Assembly: GCA_964555285.1 (NCBI GenBank)
Contig: CAZKRM010000012.1
Coordinates: forward strand, 1-64,000
Origin: JBBIQV01 sp964555285
Lineage (GTDB): Bacteria; Nitrospirota; Nitrospiria; Nitrospirales; Nitrospiraceae
DNA length: 64,000 nt
Reading direction: 5' to 3'
Part shown: one piece after another, positions 6,032 through 15,354 of the stretch
Layout of the letters: each line of letters begins with the position of its first letter
Numbering within the stretch: position 1 is the stretch's first letter
Position numbers and translations under genes: made by a program
Notes under the pieces: generated by a model
The model's input: the letters and a program-made list of their open reading frames with translations, nothing else
What the model was told of the DNA's origin: nothing
Databases searched by the model: none

Positions 6032-7199
6032 AAGATTTCCTCATCGTCGCCCAGAATGTCGCGGCGGCGACGAGTTGGAGGCTTGCAATGATGGCAAAGG
6101 TCCATTGGTAATTCAGATGGGCGATCAGGATGCCGGCCAGCAACGGGCCGCTGGCATGGCCGATATCCATGATCGTCCCCTGCATGCCCATGCCGGCGCC
6201 CAGGGTCTTCAATTCCGAACTGTCGGCGACTAAGGCCGATGAGGAGGATGAGACGACCGCCTCACCGAATCCGAATCCGGCCGCGAGCATCAGGAGAATA
6301 GGAAAGATGGCTGTCTGGGGGATGAGGACGAAGGTTGTGGCGCACATGGCCAGGCCGATCAGAATCAGCGGCTGTCGTCCAACCCGGTCCGACACCCGTC
6401 CCATAATCGGTTTGGAGAAGAACGAGGTCACGCCCTGTACACCGAACAGCATCCCCACTTCGCCGGGATTCAATCCAACGGAAACTCCATAGATCGGGAG
6501 GAAGGCCATCAAGGCTCCGTTCGCGATCATCTTCGCGGCGTCGGTGCAACTCGTCACGAGCACGCGGCGGTTTCTGGCGACGACTGAGAAACCCTTCCAC
6601 ATCTCGGCCGATAAGGACCGGAGGCCTTTCTCGCTCAGCCGCGGTGGTGGCGGGTTCAACCGGAGGCTGTAAAAGATGACGAGGGCGATACAGCCGAAGA
6701 TGCCGGCAGTGACGAATGTCGTCGGGAATCCAGCCGCGTACACCAACCACCCACCGATCACCGGCCCTAACAGGGCGCCGGACTGCGTGCAGGCGGTATA
6801 GGTGCCGAGGGCGGCGCCGCGCCGCTCGCGATACAAGTCTGCCACCGTGGCGAGCGCGCTCGGTGCGAAGATGGCTGTGGCGAGGCCGTGGAAGAAACGC
6901 AGTCCCGTGAGTACGCCGAGATCGGAGACGAACGGATAGACGAATGGCGGTATGCCGAATGCCACCACGCCGATCTGAAGCAGGAGACGGCGTCCATAGA
7001 TGTCGGACAGTGCGCCGGACGGCAGTTTGAGAAAGACGCCGGTCAACGTGGAGACCGACACGATCAGCCCGATTTGCTCGGGGCCGGCGCCGAGCGATTC
7101 CGCGAACAGCGCCAGCACCGGCATTCGCACGAGGTTATAGCTGATGAAGCAGAACACCCCGATGCTGCAAAGGAGAACATAGCTCTGTGCGGGAGTCAT
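6030..7199 (-). CDS. Major facilitator superfamily transporter
   Basis: A 389-residue inner-membrane permease with about 12 predicted spans. The MFS signature is visible between spans 2 and 3 (GALSDIYGRRLLLQIG) and its counterpart in the second half (MGRVSDRVGRQPLILIG). The family moves small solutes by proton coupling; the resemblance is to drug-efflux type members, but the substrate is not determined. The gene starts 10 bp after the esterase stop and is probably cotranscribed with ppdK, ribD and the esterase. Its last codons (MRKS) and TAG stop abut the MITE-like element, so the original C-terminus may have been trimmed slightly. Confidence 0.9.
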   Translation of the reverse strand: MTPAQSYVLLCSIGVFCFISYNLVRMPVLALFAESLGAGPEQIGLIVSVSTLTGVFLKLPSGALSDIYGRRLLLQIGVVAFGIPPFVYPFVSDLGVLTGLRFFHGLATAIFAPSALATVADLYRERRGAALGTYTACTQSGALLGPVIGGWLVYAAGFPTTFVTAGIFGCIALVIFYSLRLNPPPPRLSEKGLRSLSAEMWKGFSVVARNRRVLVTSCTDAAKMIANGALMAFLPIYGVSVGLNPGEVGMLFGVQGVTSFFSKPIMGRVSDRVGRQPLILIGLAMCATTFVLIPQTAIFPILLMLAAGFGFGEAVVSSSSSALVADSSELKTLGAGMGMQGTIMDIGHASGPLLAGILIAHLNYQWTFAIIASLQLVAAATFWATMRKS

Positions 7200-7209
7200 G
7201 CGGGCAGCG

Positions 7210-8499
7210 TCATGGCGGTGTCGGGACCGCGATGCGGAGATGGACCGGAAACAGGAGTTGAGGATCCTGGCGGAGCCTGGCTTGTCTGAGCAAGGTTTCG
7301 ACGCTGGGGGAAACGAGGCCCTCGAACGAGACCCGGCCGTTGGTCACGACGGTAACCGGTTGGGCGAGATCTACCAGGCGGTTATTGAGAAACAGGCTGA
7401 AATAGTGCACGTGCTCAACGTGCATGTCGATTCGGTTAGGAGCCGTGATCTCCGCCTGGAGCTTCGCATAGACCCGTTTTTCGATCAGCTCATCGTGTCG
7501 ATCGACAAGATCTTCAGAAAAGGCGGCGATACGGTCGGTTGTGTCGATACGAACCCAATGAAACGGCAATAGATGAGAGGCGTCTCGGACGACCGTCAAG
7601 CTTTTCGGGAGAGGTTCGCGCCGTTGCTGGTTGAACCAGGTGACGAGGTCGGGCAGTTCTTCTTTGGGGAAGAAATGTCCGCCGGCCATCGGGTGGACGC
7701 GGTCGTGCTCGCGGTAGATAAAGGGGGAGCCGAGGCGCGTGAGTTCTTTGGCAATGGAGCGGCTGAGATCGACGGGCATGACCTTATCGTGCACGCCGTG
7801 AATGATGTAGGCCGGTGTGGAACGCAGGTTCTCCAGGAATGGAAACAGCACGGTATCGAGCCCGCCGGCCATCGGGGCGATGCCGGCAAAGCGCGGCGCG
7901 TGGTGCATGCCGATGAGCCAGGCGCCGATCCCGCCGTTCGACATGCCGGTGAGGAAGATTCGATCGGGATCGATGCGGTACCGACGCTGCACGGTATGGA
8001 TGGTGGCGAGCACCAGATCTTCGGCCTGTCGCGTAAACCACGCTCCTTGAGGATAGGTCGGACAGGCCAGGAGATACTCCTCGCCCAACCGAGGCCTCCA
8101 GCGCTCCAGGTAAGCGGCCCCGGTGAATCCCGCTCCATGCAGGCAGATGACCAACCCATACCTCTGTGCCGGTTGGTAGGAGTTGGGCACAGCCAAGCTG
8201 ACTTGGAAGGTTCTTTCCCGGACGGTCACGCGCTCATCGGGAAGAAGGCCGACGGGCTGGGGGTCGTAAGAAGGGCCTGCGTGAACGATCTGTTCAATCG
8301 TCGGGAAGGTGGCATCCTTGTCTTGTAGGATCGCTGCCAGAAGTTGCCCGGCCCGCTCAGAATCTTCCGTGGAGAGGTACTCATGAACGAGCTGACGCAG
8401 TGGAATCGTGTGGACAGGTTCAGAAGGAGACGGCTCCGCGTGGCTCGCCGTCACAGACCATAGAGAACAGGTAAGCACGAAGACCAGGCGTAATGACAT
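7210..8499 (-). CDS. Secreted alpha/beta-hydrolase esterase
   Basis: A 429-residue protein with an N-terminal signal peptide (MSLRLVFVLTCSLWSVTASHA). The start ATG 8497-8499 is chosen because it puts the signal peptide at the N-terminus. The catalytic domain is of the PHB depolymerase / esterase D-like type: GLVICLHGAGFTGAAYL (oxyanion region), IFLTGMSNGGIGAWL with the GxSxG nucleophile serine, and IIHGVHDKVMPVDLS with the acidic residue; a likely catalytic histidine is in HPMAGGHFF. The last 130 residues resemble an added beta domain. It is probably periplasmic; the natural ester is unknown. It lies in the ppdK-ribD-MFS block. Confidence 0.8.
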   Translation of the reverse strand: MSLRLVFVLTCSLWSVTASHAEPSPSEPVHTIPLRQLVHEYLSTEDSERAGQLLAAILQDKDATFPTIEQIVHAGPSYDPQPVGLLPDERVTVRERTFQVSLAVPNSYQPAQRYGLVICLHGAGFTGAAYLERWRPRLGEEYLLACPTYPQGAWFTRQAEDLVLATIHTVQRRYRIDPDRIFLTGMSNGGIGAWLIGMHHAPRFAGIAPMAGGLDTVLFPFLENLRSTPAYIIHGVHDKVMPVDLSRSIAKELTRLGSPFIYREHDRVHPMAGGHFFPKEELPDLVTWFNQQRREPLPKSLTVVRDASHLLPFHWVRIDTTDRIAAFSEDLVDRHDELIEKRVYAKLQAEITAPNRIDMHVEHVHYFSLFLNNRLVDLAQPVTVVTNGRVSFEGLVSPSVETLLRQARLRQDPQLLFPVHLRIAVPTPP

Positions 8500-8533
8500 G
8501 GCGAATTGAGTGTAGCGCACCGGGCGCTGAGAG

Positions 8534-9661
8534 TCACGATTTCCGGGGGGTGCCTTCAATAAGCAGGTCGTCGCCGGCATGGTGAATCTGGAGGTGGTCG
8601 AGCACGGCGGCGTGCGCCAGGTGTCGTGGCCCTCGTCCGCCGATCAGACTTCGTGAGTCCTGGCCGCCCAGGATGCGCGGGGAGACATACAGCATGACGT
8701 GATCGGCGAGGGAATCGCGCCAAATGGACGCATTCACCTCACTGCCGCCCTCGATGAGCAGGCTGCTGATGTGCCGATTCCCGAGCCGGGACAACAAATG
8801 AGAGAGGGAGACCTGTCCCTGCCGTTCAGGAAGGACCCAGACCTCCGCGCCACGCGCTTCCAGTTGTCGGCGCTTATGGACGGACGCGCGTTTCGTTGTC
8901 GCGACGAGTGTCTTTGCGGCCTCCACGTTATCGAGTACCCGTGCGGTGAGCGGCAGGCGAAGCCGGCTGTCTACAACCACGCGAAGCGGCTGACGCGCGG
9001 CAAGTCGCGAGGAAGAGGCTGAGGTTCGCGCGGTCAGTGACGGATTGTCCTGGATGATGGTCTCAATACCGACCAGGACGGCATCCACTTGACGACGAAG
9101 CGCGTGCACATGCCGGCGCGCCGTCTCGCCGGTGATCCATTTCGATTCGCCGGTCGCTGTCGCAATCTTGCCGTCGAGCGTCATGGCCGCCTTGAGGATG
9201 ACGAACGGCCGTCCGGTCTTCATCCAATGACAGTACATGCGGTTCAAGGCCTCCGCCTCAGCACGCCCGCATCCCAGCGCGACCAGCAATCCTGCTCGCC
9301 GGAGTCGGCGGACCCCCCTCCCCTGCACGAGCGGATTGGGATCCGTCATGGCTACGACGACGCGTCGCAAGCCGGATTGAACGAGGAGCGGTAGACAAGG
9401 AGGGGTGCGTTTATTGGTATGACTACAGGGCTCGAGCGTGACGTAGAGGGTGGCTCTTCGCGCACGGAGGCCGGCTTGCCGGAGAGCGAGCACTTCGGCG
9501 TGGGGGCCGCCGGCCCGGTGGTGATACCCTCGCCCGACGATGCGTCCATTGGATACCACCAGCGCGCCGACCGTTGGATTGGGACTGGTCCGCCCCCACC
9601 CCTTCGCGGCGAGGCGAAGGGCCAGGGTCATGAACCGGCGGTCGCGTGCAGAGTGCGTCAC
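8534..9661 (-). CDS. ribD: Bifunctional riboflavin deaminase-reductase
   Basis: A 375-residue enzyme for two successive steps of riboflavin synthesis: deamination of the pyrimidine from GTP cyclohydrolase II and NADPH reduction of the ribosyl side chain. The N-terminal cytidine-deaminase-like domain (about 1-145) has TSPNPTVGALVV, the zinc motif GGPHAEVLAL and LEPCSHTNKRTPPC. The reductase domain follows from about 150 with LKAAMTLDGKIATATGESKW, VDAVLVGIETIIQDNPSLTAR and LIEGGSEVNASIW. Length is normal. The ATG overlaps the ppdK stop (ATGA), so it is translationally coupled to ppdK. ribE lies about 3 kb downstream in the same direction. Confidence 0.95.
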   Translation of the reverse strand: MTHSARDRRFMTLALRLAAKGWGRTSPNPTVGALVVSNGRIVGRGYHHRAGGPHAEVLALRQAGLRARRATLYVTLEPCSHTNKRTPPCLPLLVQSGLRRVVVAMTDPNPLVQGRGVRRLRRAGLLVALGCGRAEAEALNRMYCHWMKTGRPFVILKAAMTLDGKIATATGESKWITGETARRHVHALRRQVDAVLVGIETIIQDNPSLTARTSASSSRLAARQPLRVVVDSRLRLPLTARVLDNVEAAKTLVATTKRASVHKRRQLEARGAEVWVLPERQGQVSLSHLLSRLGNRHISSLLIEGGSEVNASIWRDSLADHVMLYVSPRILGGQDSRSLIGGRGPRHLAHAAVLDHLQIHHAGDDLLIEGTPRKS

Positions 9662-12450
9662 CGTGTGGAACGGGCTCTGCGTGTGGATGCTGAGGTGCGT
9701 CTGTGTGCGCGGGTTGTCTTCTTCGGAGAGCGGGATAAGGATGTTGTGGAATCTGCTTCTGCCAACGCCGCGTGGGCTGCGGCCAAGCGGGCGATCGCGA
9801 CTCGATAGGGGGAACAGCTCACGTAGTCGAGCCCGAGTCGATGGCAGAACTCGACGGAACTCGGATCGCCGCCGTGTTCTCCGCAGATGCCGAGCTTGAT
9901 CGCAGGACGGGTTGTCCGGCCGCCGGCGATGGCGAGCTTCATCAAGGCGCCGACTCCTTCGCGGTCCAGAACGGCGAAAGGATCGGTGTCGAGAATGTTG
10001 GCCGTTCGGTAGAAGTCGACGAACTTGGCCGCATCATCGCGTGAGAAGCCGAAGGTCGTCTGCGTGAGGTCGTTGGTGCCGAACGAGAAGAACTCCGCTT
10101 CTTCCGCAATCCGATCGGCCGTCACGGCCGCGCGCGGCAGCTCGATCATCGTACCCACCAGGTACGACAGCTTGGTGTTGTAGCGTTTCATAGTCTCTTG
10201 CGCGACTTCGCGGATGAGATCCTTCTGTGCCTTCATCTCGGACGCCATGCCGACCAATGGGATCATGATTTCCGGGATGATCTTCTTTCCATCGCGGGCC
10301 ACCTCGCAAGCCGCCTCCATGATCGCCCGCGCCTGCATCCTGGTAATTTCCGGCATCGTGATGCCCAGACGGCACCCGCGGAGCCCCAGCATGGGATTGA
10401 ACTCGTGCAACTCTTCCACCCGGGCGAGCAGCCGCCGTTTTTCATCGAGGGCGGTTGGGTCAGTCCCCGTCAATTCGAGCTGGGCGATCTCGACCATGAG
10501 ATCTTCCCGCTTCGGCAAGAACTCGTGCAACGGCGGGTCGAGCAACCGGATGGTGACCGGGTAGCCCTTCATCTCGCGGTACAGCCCGATGAAATCTTGT
10601 TTCTGTAACGGGAGGAGTTGTTCGAGAAACTTTTCCCGCTCCTCCTTCGTCCGCGCGAGGATCATTTTCTGCATGATCGGGATGCGGTCTTCGGCGAAGA
10701 ACATGTGTTCCGTCCGGCAAAGGCCGATGCCCTCGGCGCCGAAGCCGCGGGCGATCATCGCCTGGTCCGGCACGTCGGCATTGGCACGCACGCGCAACGT
10801 CCGTATCTCGTCCGCCCATTTCAAGACGGTGGCGAAACGTCGATACTTTTCAGACTTAGCGGCGACAAGCTTGCCCTGGATGACTTGAATGATTTCGGAC
10901 TCGACGACCGGGATGTCGCCATCGTAGACGTTGCCGGTAGAGCCATTGATGGAAAGGTAGTCCCCTTCGCGGAACACTTTTGCGCCGATGCGGACCGTCT
11001 GATTGTCCCCGACTTCGACGGCATCGCAACCGGCCACACAGACCTTGCCCATCTGCCGGGCGACCACCGCTGCGTGCGACGTCATGCCGCCCCGCGCGGT
11101 CAGGAATCCAAGCGCGGCGTTCATGCCGTGGATGTCGTCCGGGCTGGTTTCCTGGCGGACCAAGACCACCCGTTCGCCGCTCGCCTTCATTTCGACGGCC
11201 CGATCGGGCGTGAGCGCGATCTTGCCCGCCGCCGCCCCTGGACCGGCCGGCAGTCCCTTGCCGAGCGCCGTGCAGTGAGACTCTTTGTTCGTATCGAAAA
11301 TCGGATAGAGGTACTGTGCGAGCTGATCCGGCGCCACGCGCTGCACCGCCTCGCGTTTCGAGATCAACCCCTCGTTGACCATGTCCACGGCGATCCGAAC
11401 GGCGGCGACCCCGGTGCGCTTTCCCACCCGGGTCTGGAGCATGAAGAGCTTGCCTTCCTGGATGGTGAACTCCAGGTCCTGCATGTCGCGGTAGTGGCGT
11501 TCGAGCTTGCGATAGGTCTGCTCCAAATCTTTGTAGGCCTGGGGCACGGTCTTCGCCAGCGCGTTGACCGGAAGCGGCGTCCGGATTCCCGCGACGACAT
11601 CTTCACCCTGCGCGTTCATGAGACATTCACCGAAAAAGGTCTTCTCCCCTGATGCCGGATCGCGTGTGAACGCGACGCCGGTGCCGCTGGTCTCGCCCAT
11701 GTTGCCGAAGACCATGGCGACGACGTTGATCGCGGTCCCCCAGGAGTCCGGAATGTTGTACAGCCGCCGATAGGTGACGGCACGGGCGCCGAACCAGGAG
11801 GAAAACACGGCGTTGATGGCCAGGCGGAGTTGCTCCAACGGGTCGTCGGGAAAGTCGCGCTTCGTCTGTTCTTTGATCAGAGCTTTGTAGCTGGCCACCA
11901 GTTCTTTCAGCGCCTTCGCGTCCAGATGCGTTTCGTGGGCGACGCCGAGCTCGGTCTTCTTGTGTTTCAGAATCACTTCGAAATGCTCGCGGCCGACTCC
12001 CATGACGATGCTGCCGAACATGGAGACGAACCGCCGGTAGCTGTCCTGCGCGAAGCGATCGTTTCGGGTCTTCGCGGCCAGGCCTTCGACGGTGCGGGTG
12101 GTGAGGCCGACGTTCAACACCGTGTCCATCATGCCCGGCATGGAGGCGCGGGCACCGGATCGGACCGAGACCAGCAGCGGATTGGTCGGATCGCCGAAGC
12201 GCGAGCCCATGGACCGCTCGACCCGTTTGAGCGCCTGCAGAGCGGACTCCCACATGCCGGGCGGGAACTTTTTCCCACGCGTGTAATATTCGACGCAGGC
12301 CTCGGTACTGATGGTGAACCCGGACGGGACCGCGATACCGAGATTGGTCATCTCGGCTAGGCCGGCGCCCTTCCCACCGAGCAGTTCCTTCATGTTGCCT
12401 TTGCCCTCTGCTTTGCCGTCGCCGAAGTAGAAGACGTATTGCTTGCCCAC
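9658..12450 (-). CDS. ppdK: Pyruvate, phosphate dikinase
   Basis: A 930-residue cytosolic enzyme interconverting pyruvate, ATP and phosphate with phosphoenolpyruvate, AMP and pyrophosphate, used here probably for gluconeogenesis and CO2 fixation. The start is GTG 12448-12450 after AAGGAGA. Domains in order: ATP-grasp nucleotide domain (KELLGGKGAGLAEMTNLG, SVRSGARASMPGMMDTVLN), phosphohistidine domain with GGMTSHAAVVARQMG, and the PEP/pyruvate barrel with GTNDLTQTTFG and the catalytic GICGEHGGDP. The usual family end (SPYRVAIARLAAAHAAL) is followed by about 37 extra basic, Ser/Thr/Arg-rich residues up to the ribD overlap; this tail is unusual. Confidence 0.95.
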   Translation of the reverse strand: MGKQYVFYFGDGKAEGKGNMKELLGGKGAGLAEMTNLGIAVPSGFTISTEACVEYYTRGKKFPPGMWESALQALKRVERSMGSRFGDPTNPLLVSVRSGARASMPGMMDTVLNVGLTTRTVEGLAAKTRNDRFAQDSYRRFVSMFGSIVMGVGREHFEVILKHKKTELGVAHETHLDAKALKELVASYKALIKEQTKRDFPDDPLEQLRLAINAVFSSWFGARAVTYRRLYNIPDSWGTAINVVAMVFGNMGETSGTGVAFTRDPASGEKTFFGECLMNAQGEDVVAGIRTPLPVNALAKTVPQAYKDLEQTYRKLERHYRDMQDLEFTIQEGKLFMLQTRVGKRTGVAAVRIAVDMVNEGLISKREAVQRVAPDQLAQYLYPIFDTNKESHCTALGKGLPAGPGAAAGKIALTPDRAVEMKASGERVVLVRQETSPDDIHGMNAALGFLTARGGMTSHAAVVARQMGKVCVAGCDAVEVGDNQTVRIGAKVFREGDYLSINGSTGNVYDGDIPVVESEIIQVIQGKLVAAKSEKYRRFATVLKWADEIRTLRVRANADVPDQAMIARGFGAEGIGLCRTEHMFFAEDRIPIMQKMILARTKEEREKFLEQLLPLQKQDFIGLYREMKGYPVTIRLLDPPLHEFLPKREDLMVEIAQLELTGTDPTALDEKRRLLARVEELHEFNPMLGLRGCRLGITMPEITRMQARAIMEAACEVARDGKKIIPEIMIPLVGMASEMKAQKDLIREVAQETMKRYNTKLSYLVGTMIELPRAAVTADRIAEEAEFFSFGTNDLTQTTFGFSRDDAAKFVDFYRTANILDTDPFAVLDREGVGALMKLAIAGGRTTRPAIKLGICGEHGGDPSSVEFCHRLGLDYVSCSPYRVAIARLAAAHAALAEADSTTSLSRSPKKTTRAHRRTSASTRRARSTR

Positions 12451-12476
12451 GCTGGTGCTCTCCTTCTTTCGAGCCG

Positions 12477-12968
12477 TCAGTGAACGGATGATGAATGCCG
12501 CGCCGCGGCTGCCTCAAGCCGGATCCGGTACCGGCTGACGAGGAAGCTCTTCATGGCGATGCCGAAGAGCACCACGCAGGCGACGAACAGGACAAGAACA
12601 AAGAGCCGGTAGTCGACCAGCGCACCGTGGTCGAAATAGAGCCGGCCTTGCGCATCCTGTTTGACTTCGGTTTCGTGCTGGAATTGATGCGTGGCGCCGG
12701 AAGGGTCGGACAGACGGATCCACTCCGAGCAGAGACGCACGAGTTCTGAGGAGCCGATGACCTTCTGCCAGTTGAGACGGAGGCAGATGTCCTCCTTGGG
12801 ATCGAAGAGATCCGGTGTGCGAACGAGCTGATCGAGATTGACGCCGCTCCACCAGAGGCCCAGCAGGAACATCGCATTACACACGAGGATCATTACCACC
12901 GTCATCAGCATCGCAAACCGGTGGACCTTCTTTGCCCGACCCTGGTCGTCTGACAACGGTTGATCCAC
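12477..12968 (-). CDS. Two-span membrane protein of unknown function
   Basis: A 163-residue protein with two hydrophobic spans, one near residues 20-43 (AMLMTVVMILVCNAMFLLGL) and one near 120-142 (LFVLVLFVACVVLFGIAM), enclosing a domain of about 75 residues that would face the periplasm. That domain has two cysteines (DICLRLNW and LVRLCSEW), perhaps a disulphide. The start is GTG 12966-12968, with only a weak ribosome-binding site. I recognise no family. It lies upstream of ppdK in the same direction and downstream of glyS, separated from glyS by the palindromic elements at 13003-13150. Confidence 0.65.
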   Translation of the reverse strand: MDQPLSDDQGRAKKVHRFAMLMTVVMILVCNAMFLLGLWWSGVNLDQLVRTPDLFDPKEDICLRLNWQKVIGSSELVRLCSEWIRLSDPSGATHQFQHETEVKQDAQGRLYFDHGALVDYRLFVLVLFVACVVLFGIAMKSFLVSRYRIRLEAAAARHSSSVH

Positions 12969-13002
12969 GGCTGGACCAGACTCTCTGTCTCACCCAACGG
13001 AT

Positions 13003-13034
13003 GGTCTGGATGAGTCCCCTACTGCGCGTGTCCA
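13003..13034. repeat. Half copy of the variable-arm hairpin element
   Basis: The sequence GGTCTGGATGAGTCCCC followed by ACTGCGCGTGTCCA matches the left arm and the start of the core of the complete element at 60733-60822. The right half is missing. Confidence 0.6.
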
Positions 13035-13054
13035 CCCAAACCTTCTTCTTTATT

Positions 13055-13150
13055 TAGGGCAGGCTCCGTGGTCTCCCACTGCGCGTATCCAACGAGGGTC
13101 TTCTGAGACCGCGCGTTGCACGAGCACAGGAGACCACGGAGCCTGCCCTA
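13055..13150. repeat. Variable-arm hairpin element, copy A
   Basis: A perfect 22-bp inverted repeat (13055-13076 and 13129-13150; arm begins TAGGGCAGGCTCCGTGG) encloses a 52-base core. The core is about 80 percent identical to that of the copy at 60752-60803, whereas the arms are unrelated in sequence. The element ends 3 bp before the stop codon of glyS as read on the minus strand, so it would lie in the 3' UTR of glyS and may act as a transcription terminator or mRNA end. Confidence 0.75.
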
Positions 13151-13153
13151 CTA

Positions 13154-15337
13154 TCACTTATCTCCTTGTACCACAATCTGGGAAAAGTCCGCGAACGACA
13201 TGAAGAATTCGTCAACCTCCTTCAAGAGAGAGAGACGATTGCTCCTCAAAGCAGGATCGTCGGCATTCACCATGACGCCCGCAAAGAACGCATCAATCGA
13301 AGGTTTCAAGGCCACGAGCGAGTCGAGCGCTTGGCCGTACCCCCCTCCCTTCATGCGATCGATCATCCGTTGCCGGAGATGGTGAAGCAGAGAGTAGAGC
13401 TCGGATTCAATTGGGTGTTGGAACAATGCAGGATCGACGGGCTTCTGATCCCACTGCTCCTTCTCGGTCAGGCGGTGGGCCCGCTTAAAGCCGACCATGA
13501 GTGGGTCGAAATCTTTTCGTGTGGTCACCGATTGGAGGGCCGTCATCTTGGCGAACAGATCGACGAGGTCGAAGGACCGCTTGTCGGCTACATTCAGCAC
13601 CGCGTTGATGACATCGTCTCGCAGCGAATGGGTCGTCCGTCCATAGTGTCGAACTCTCTCGAAGAGAAACTCGACCATCCGCTGATGGGCGTCCGTTCCA
13701 TGCGCAGCCGTAAAGCCATCGTCGGCAACGATCTTGCCGGCCTTATCGATGAGCTGGCCCAGATCGATCCGAAGTGGTGCTTCAAGGACGATTCGCACAA
13801 TGGCGGTAGCATGCCGCCGCAACGCGAAGGGGTCCTCCGATCCGCTCGGAATAATCCCGACATGGAAAAAGGCGGCGATGCTGTCCAGCCGGTCCGCAAT
13901 CGAGAGCACTTGAGGCGTCCTGGTTCCTGGAATAGGGCCATCCATCGCGCGGGGCAGATAGTGCTGGCCGATGGCAACCCGGACCTCGGGCTCTTCCTTG
14001 TCATGAGAGGCGTAATAACCGCCCATGATGCCCTGCAACGTCGGGAACTCACCGACGACGCCGGAGAGCAAGTCCGCTTTACACAATTCGGCAGCTCGCC
14101 GACAGACGCGGGCCAGGCGATCGGGAAAGGCAAGCCCTTCTGCGAGAGCCCCAGTGAGTTTGGCGACCCGCTCCTGCTTCTGGGCCATCGTGCCGAGCTT
14201 CTGATGGAAGATGACCTGCGAGAGCTTCTTCGCCCGTTCCTCGAGCCTGATCTTCCGGTCTTCGTCATAGAAAAACTTCGCATCGGCGAGTCGAGCTGCG
14301 AGGACCCGCTCATTTCCCTCTCGAATGAGAGACATGTCCTTGAGTTGGGTATTGGTCACGGCAATAAAGTGGGGCACCAGCTTGTCGGTCTCCCGACACC
14401 TCAGAGAGAAAAACCCCTGATGTTCCTTCATCGAGGTGATCAGGACCTCTTCCGGCACTTCCAGGTAGGAATCTTTGAAGGAGCCGATAATGGAGCACGG
14501 ATATTCGGTGGTGTAGACAGCCTGTTCCAGCAGCTCATCATCCGTATGAAGTCGAAATCCGGTTTTCTTGCAGAGCGCTGCGATCTGCGTTTCAATCATG
14601 TTGCGTCGGCGATTCTGATCCGGAATCACACCATGTCGCTCCAATGCGTTGGTGTAGGATTGGAAATCACGGACCGGGAGTTCTTTTCCTCCTCCAAATA
14701 CTCGATGGCCCCGTGTCCGGTTCCCCGCCTTAAGCCCAGCGACATCAATAGACAGAGCTTGGCCGGCATAGAGTGTGACTAACCAACGGACCGGTCTCGC
14801 AAAGCGAACGCCTCCGTCGCGCCATTTCATGGCCTTCGGGAAAGAGAGTTTCGCAATGAGTTGCGGCAGGAGTTCGATCAGCACCGTCTTTGTCGGTCGT
14901 CCCTCTTCTCGTTTGACGGCGAAGACGTACTCGCCCTTTGGGGTCTGACGAACGTGCAGGTCTGTGACCGCAACCCCCTGCCCTGCCGCGAACCCCAGCG
15001 CGGCCTTGGTCGGCTGGCCGGCCTGGTCGAATGCCACGGCCTTCGATGGGCCCATGGCCTCCTTCACTGCCCCAGCCTGTTGAGCGGCCAATGCTTCAAC
15101 AACCAGGACGAGGCGGCGCGGGGTTCCGAAGGTCTTGGCGGTCTGAAAAGGCAGGCGGTGTTCCTTCAGCAGGAGTTCAGCGGAGTCTTTTAACGAAGCG
15201 AGTGCCGGAGGGATAAACTGGTAAGGCAGTTCTTCGACGCCGATTTCCAGCAAGAGCTCGGCACTCGCTAAGGAAGCGGGCGCTTTGGTTTTCCCGGACG
15301 CCGATGTATTCGTTGTGGGTTTCTTGGCTTTGGCCAT
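13154..15337 (-). CDS. glyS: Glycyl-tRNA synthetase beta subunit
   Basis: A 727-residue subunit that binds tRNA-Gly in the alpha2beta2 glycyl-tRNA synthetase. The family opening is at residues 24-45 (SAELLLEIGVEELPYQFIPP), preceded by a low-complexity Lys/Ala/Thr-rich extension of about 23 residues. Other landmarks are RWLVTLYAGQALSIDVAG, FFYDEDRKIRLEERAKKL, HQKLGTMAQKQERV, CKADLLSGVVGEFPTLQGIM, YASHDKEEPEVRVAIGQHYL and DSIAAFFHVGIIPSGSEDPF, all standard. The C-terminal DALR-type anticodon-binding domain is present. glyQ lies 17 bp upstream and is cotranscribed. Confidence 0.95.
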   Translation of the reverse strand: MAKAKKPTTNTSASGKTKAPASLASAELLLEIGVEELPYQFIPPALASLKDSAELLLKEHRLPFQTAKTFGTPRRLVLVVEALAAQQAGAVKEAMGPSKAVAFDQAGQPTKAALGFAAGQGVAVTDLHVRQTPKGEYVFAVKREEGRPTKTVLIELLPQLIAKLSFPKAMKWRDGGVRFARPVRWLVTLYAGQALSIDVAGLKAGNRTRGHRVFGGGKELPVRDFQSYTNALERHGVIPDQNRRRNMIETQIAALCKKTGFRLHTDDELLEQAVYTTEYPCSIIGSFKDSYLEVPEEVLITSMKEHQGFFSLRCRETDKLVPHFIAVTNTQLKDMSLIREGNERVLAARLADAKFFYDEDRKIRLEERAKKLSQVIFHQKLGTMAQKQERVAKLTGALAEGLAFPDRLARVCRRAAELCKADLLSGVVGEFPTLQGIMGGYYASHDKEEPEVRVAIGQHYLPRAMDGPIPGTRTPQVLSIADRLDSIAAFFHVGIIPSGSEDPFALRRHATAIVRIVLEAPLRIDLGQLIDKAGKIVADDGFTAAHGTDAHQRMVEFLFERVRHYGRTTHSLRDDVINAVLNVADKRSFDLVDLFAKMTALQSVTTRKDFDPLMVGFKRAHRLTEKEQWDQKPVDPALFQHPIESELYSLLHHLRQRMIDRMKGGGYGQALDSLVALKPSIDAFFAGVMVNADDPALRSNRLSLLKEVDEFFMSFADFSQIVVQGDK

Positions 15338-15354
15338 CGGCGTTCAGGTTCCGA

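Noticed and set aside
10618..11652. A 344-codon plus-strand open frame
   Set aside because: Antisense to ppdK, which is certain; composition is that of a shadow frame.
13166..14782. A 538-codon plus-strand open frame
   Set aside because: It lies antisense to glyS, whose product has every family motif; the long frame is a by-product of high GC content.
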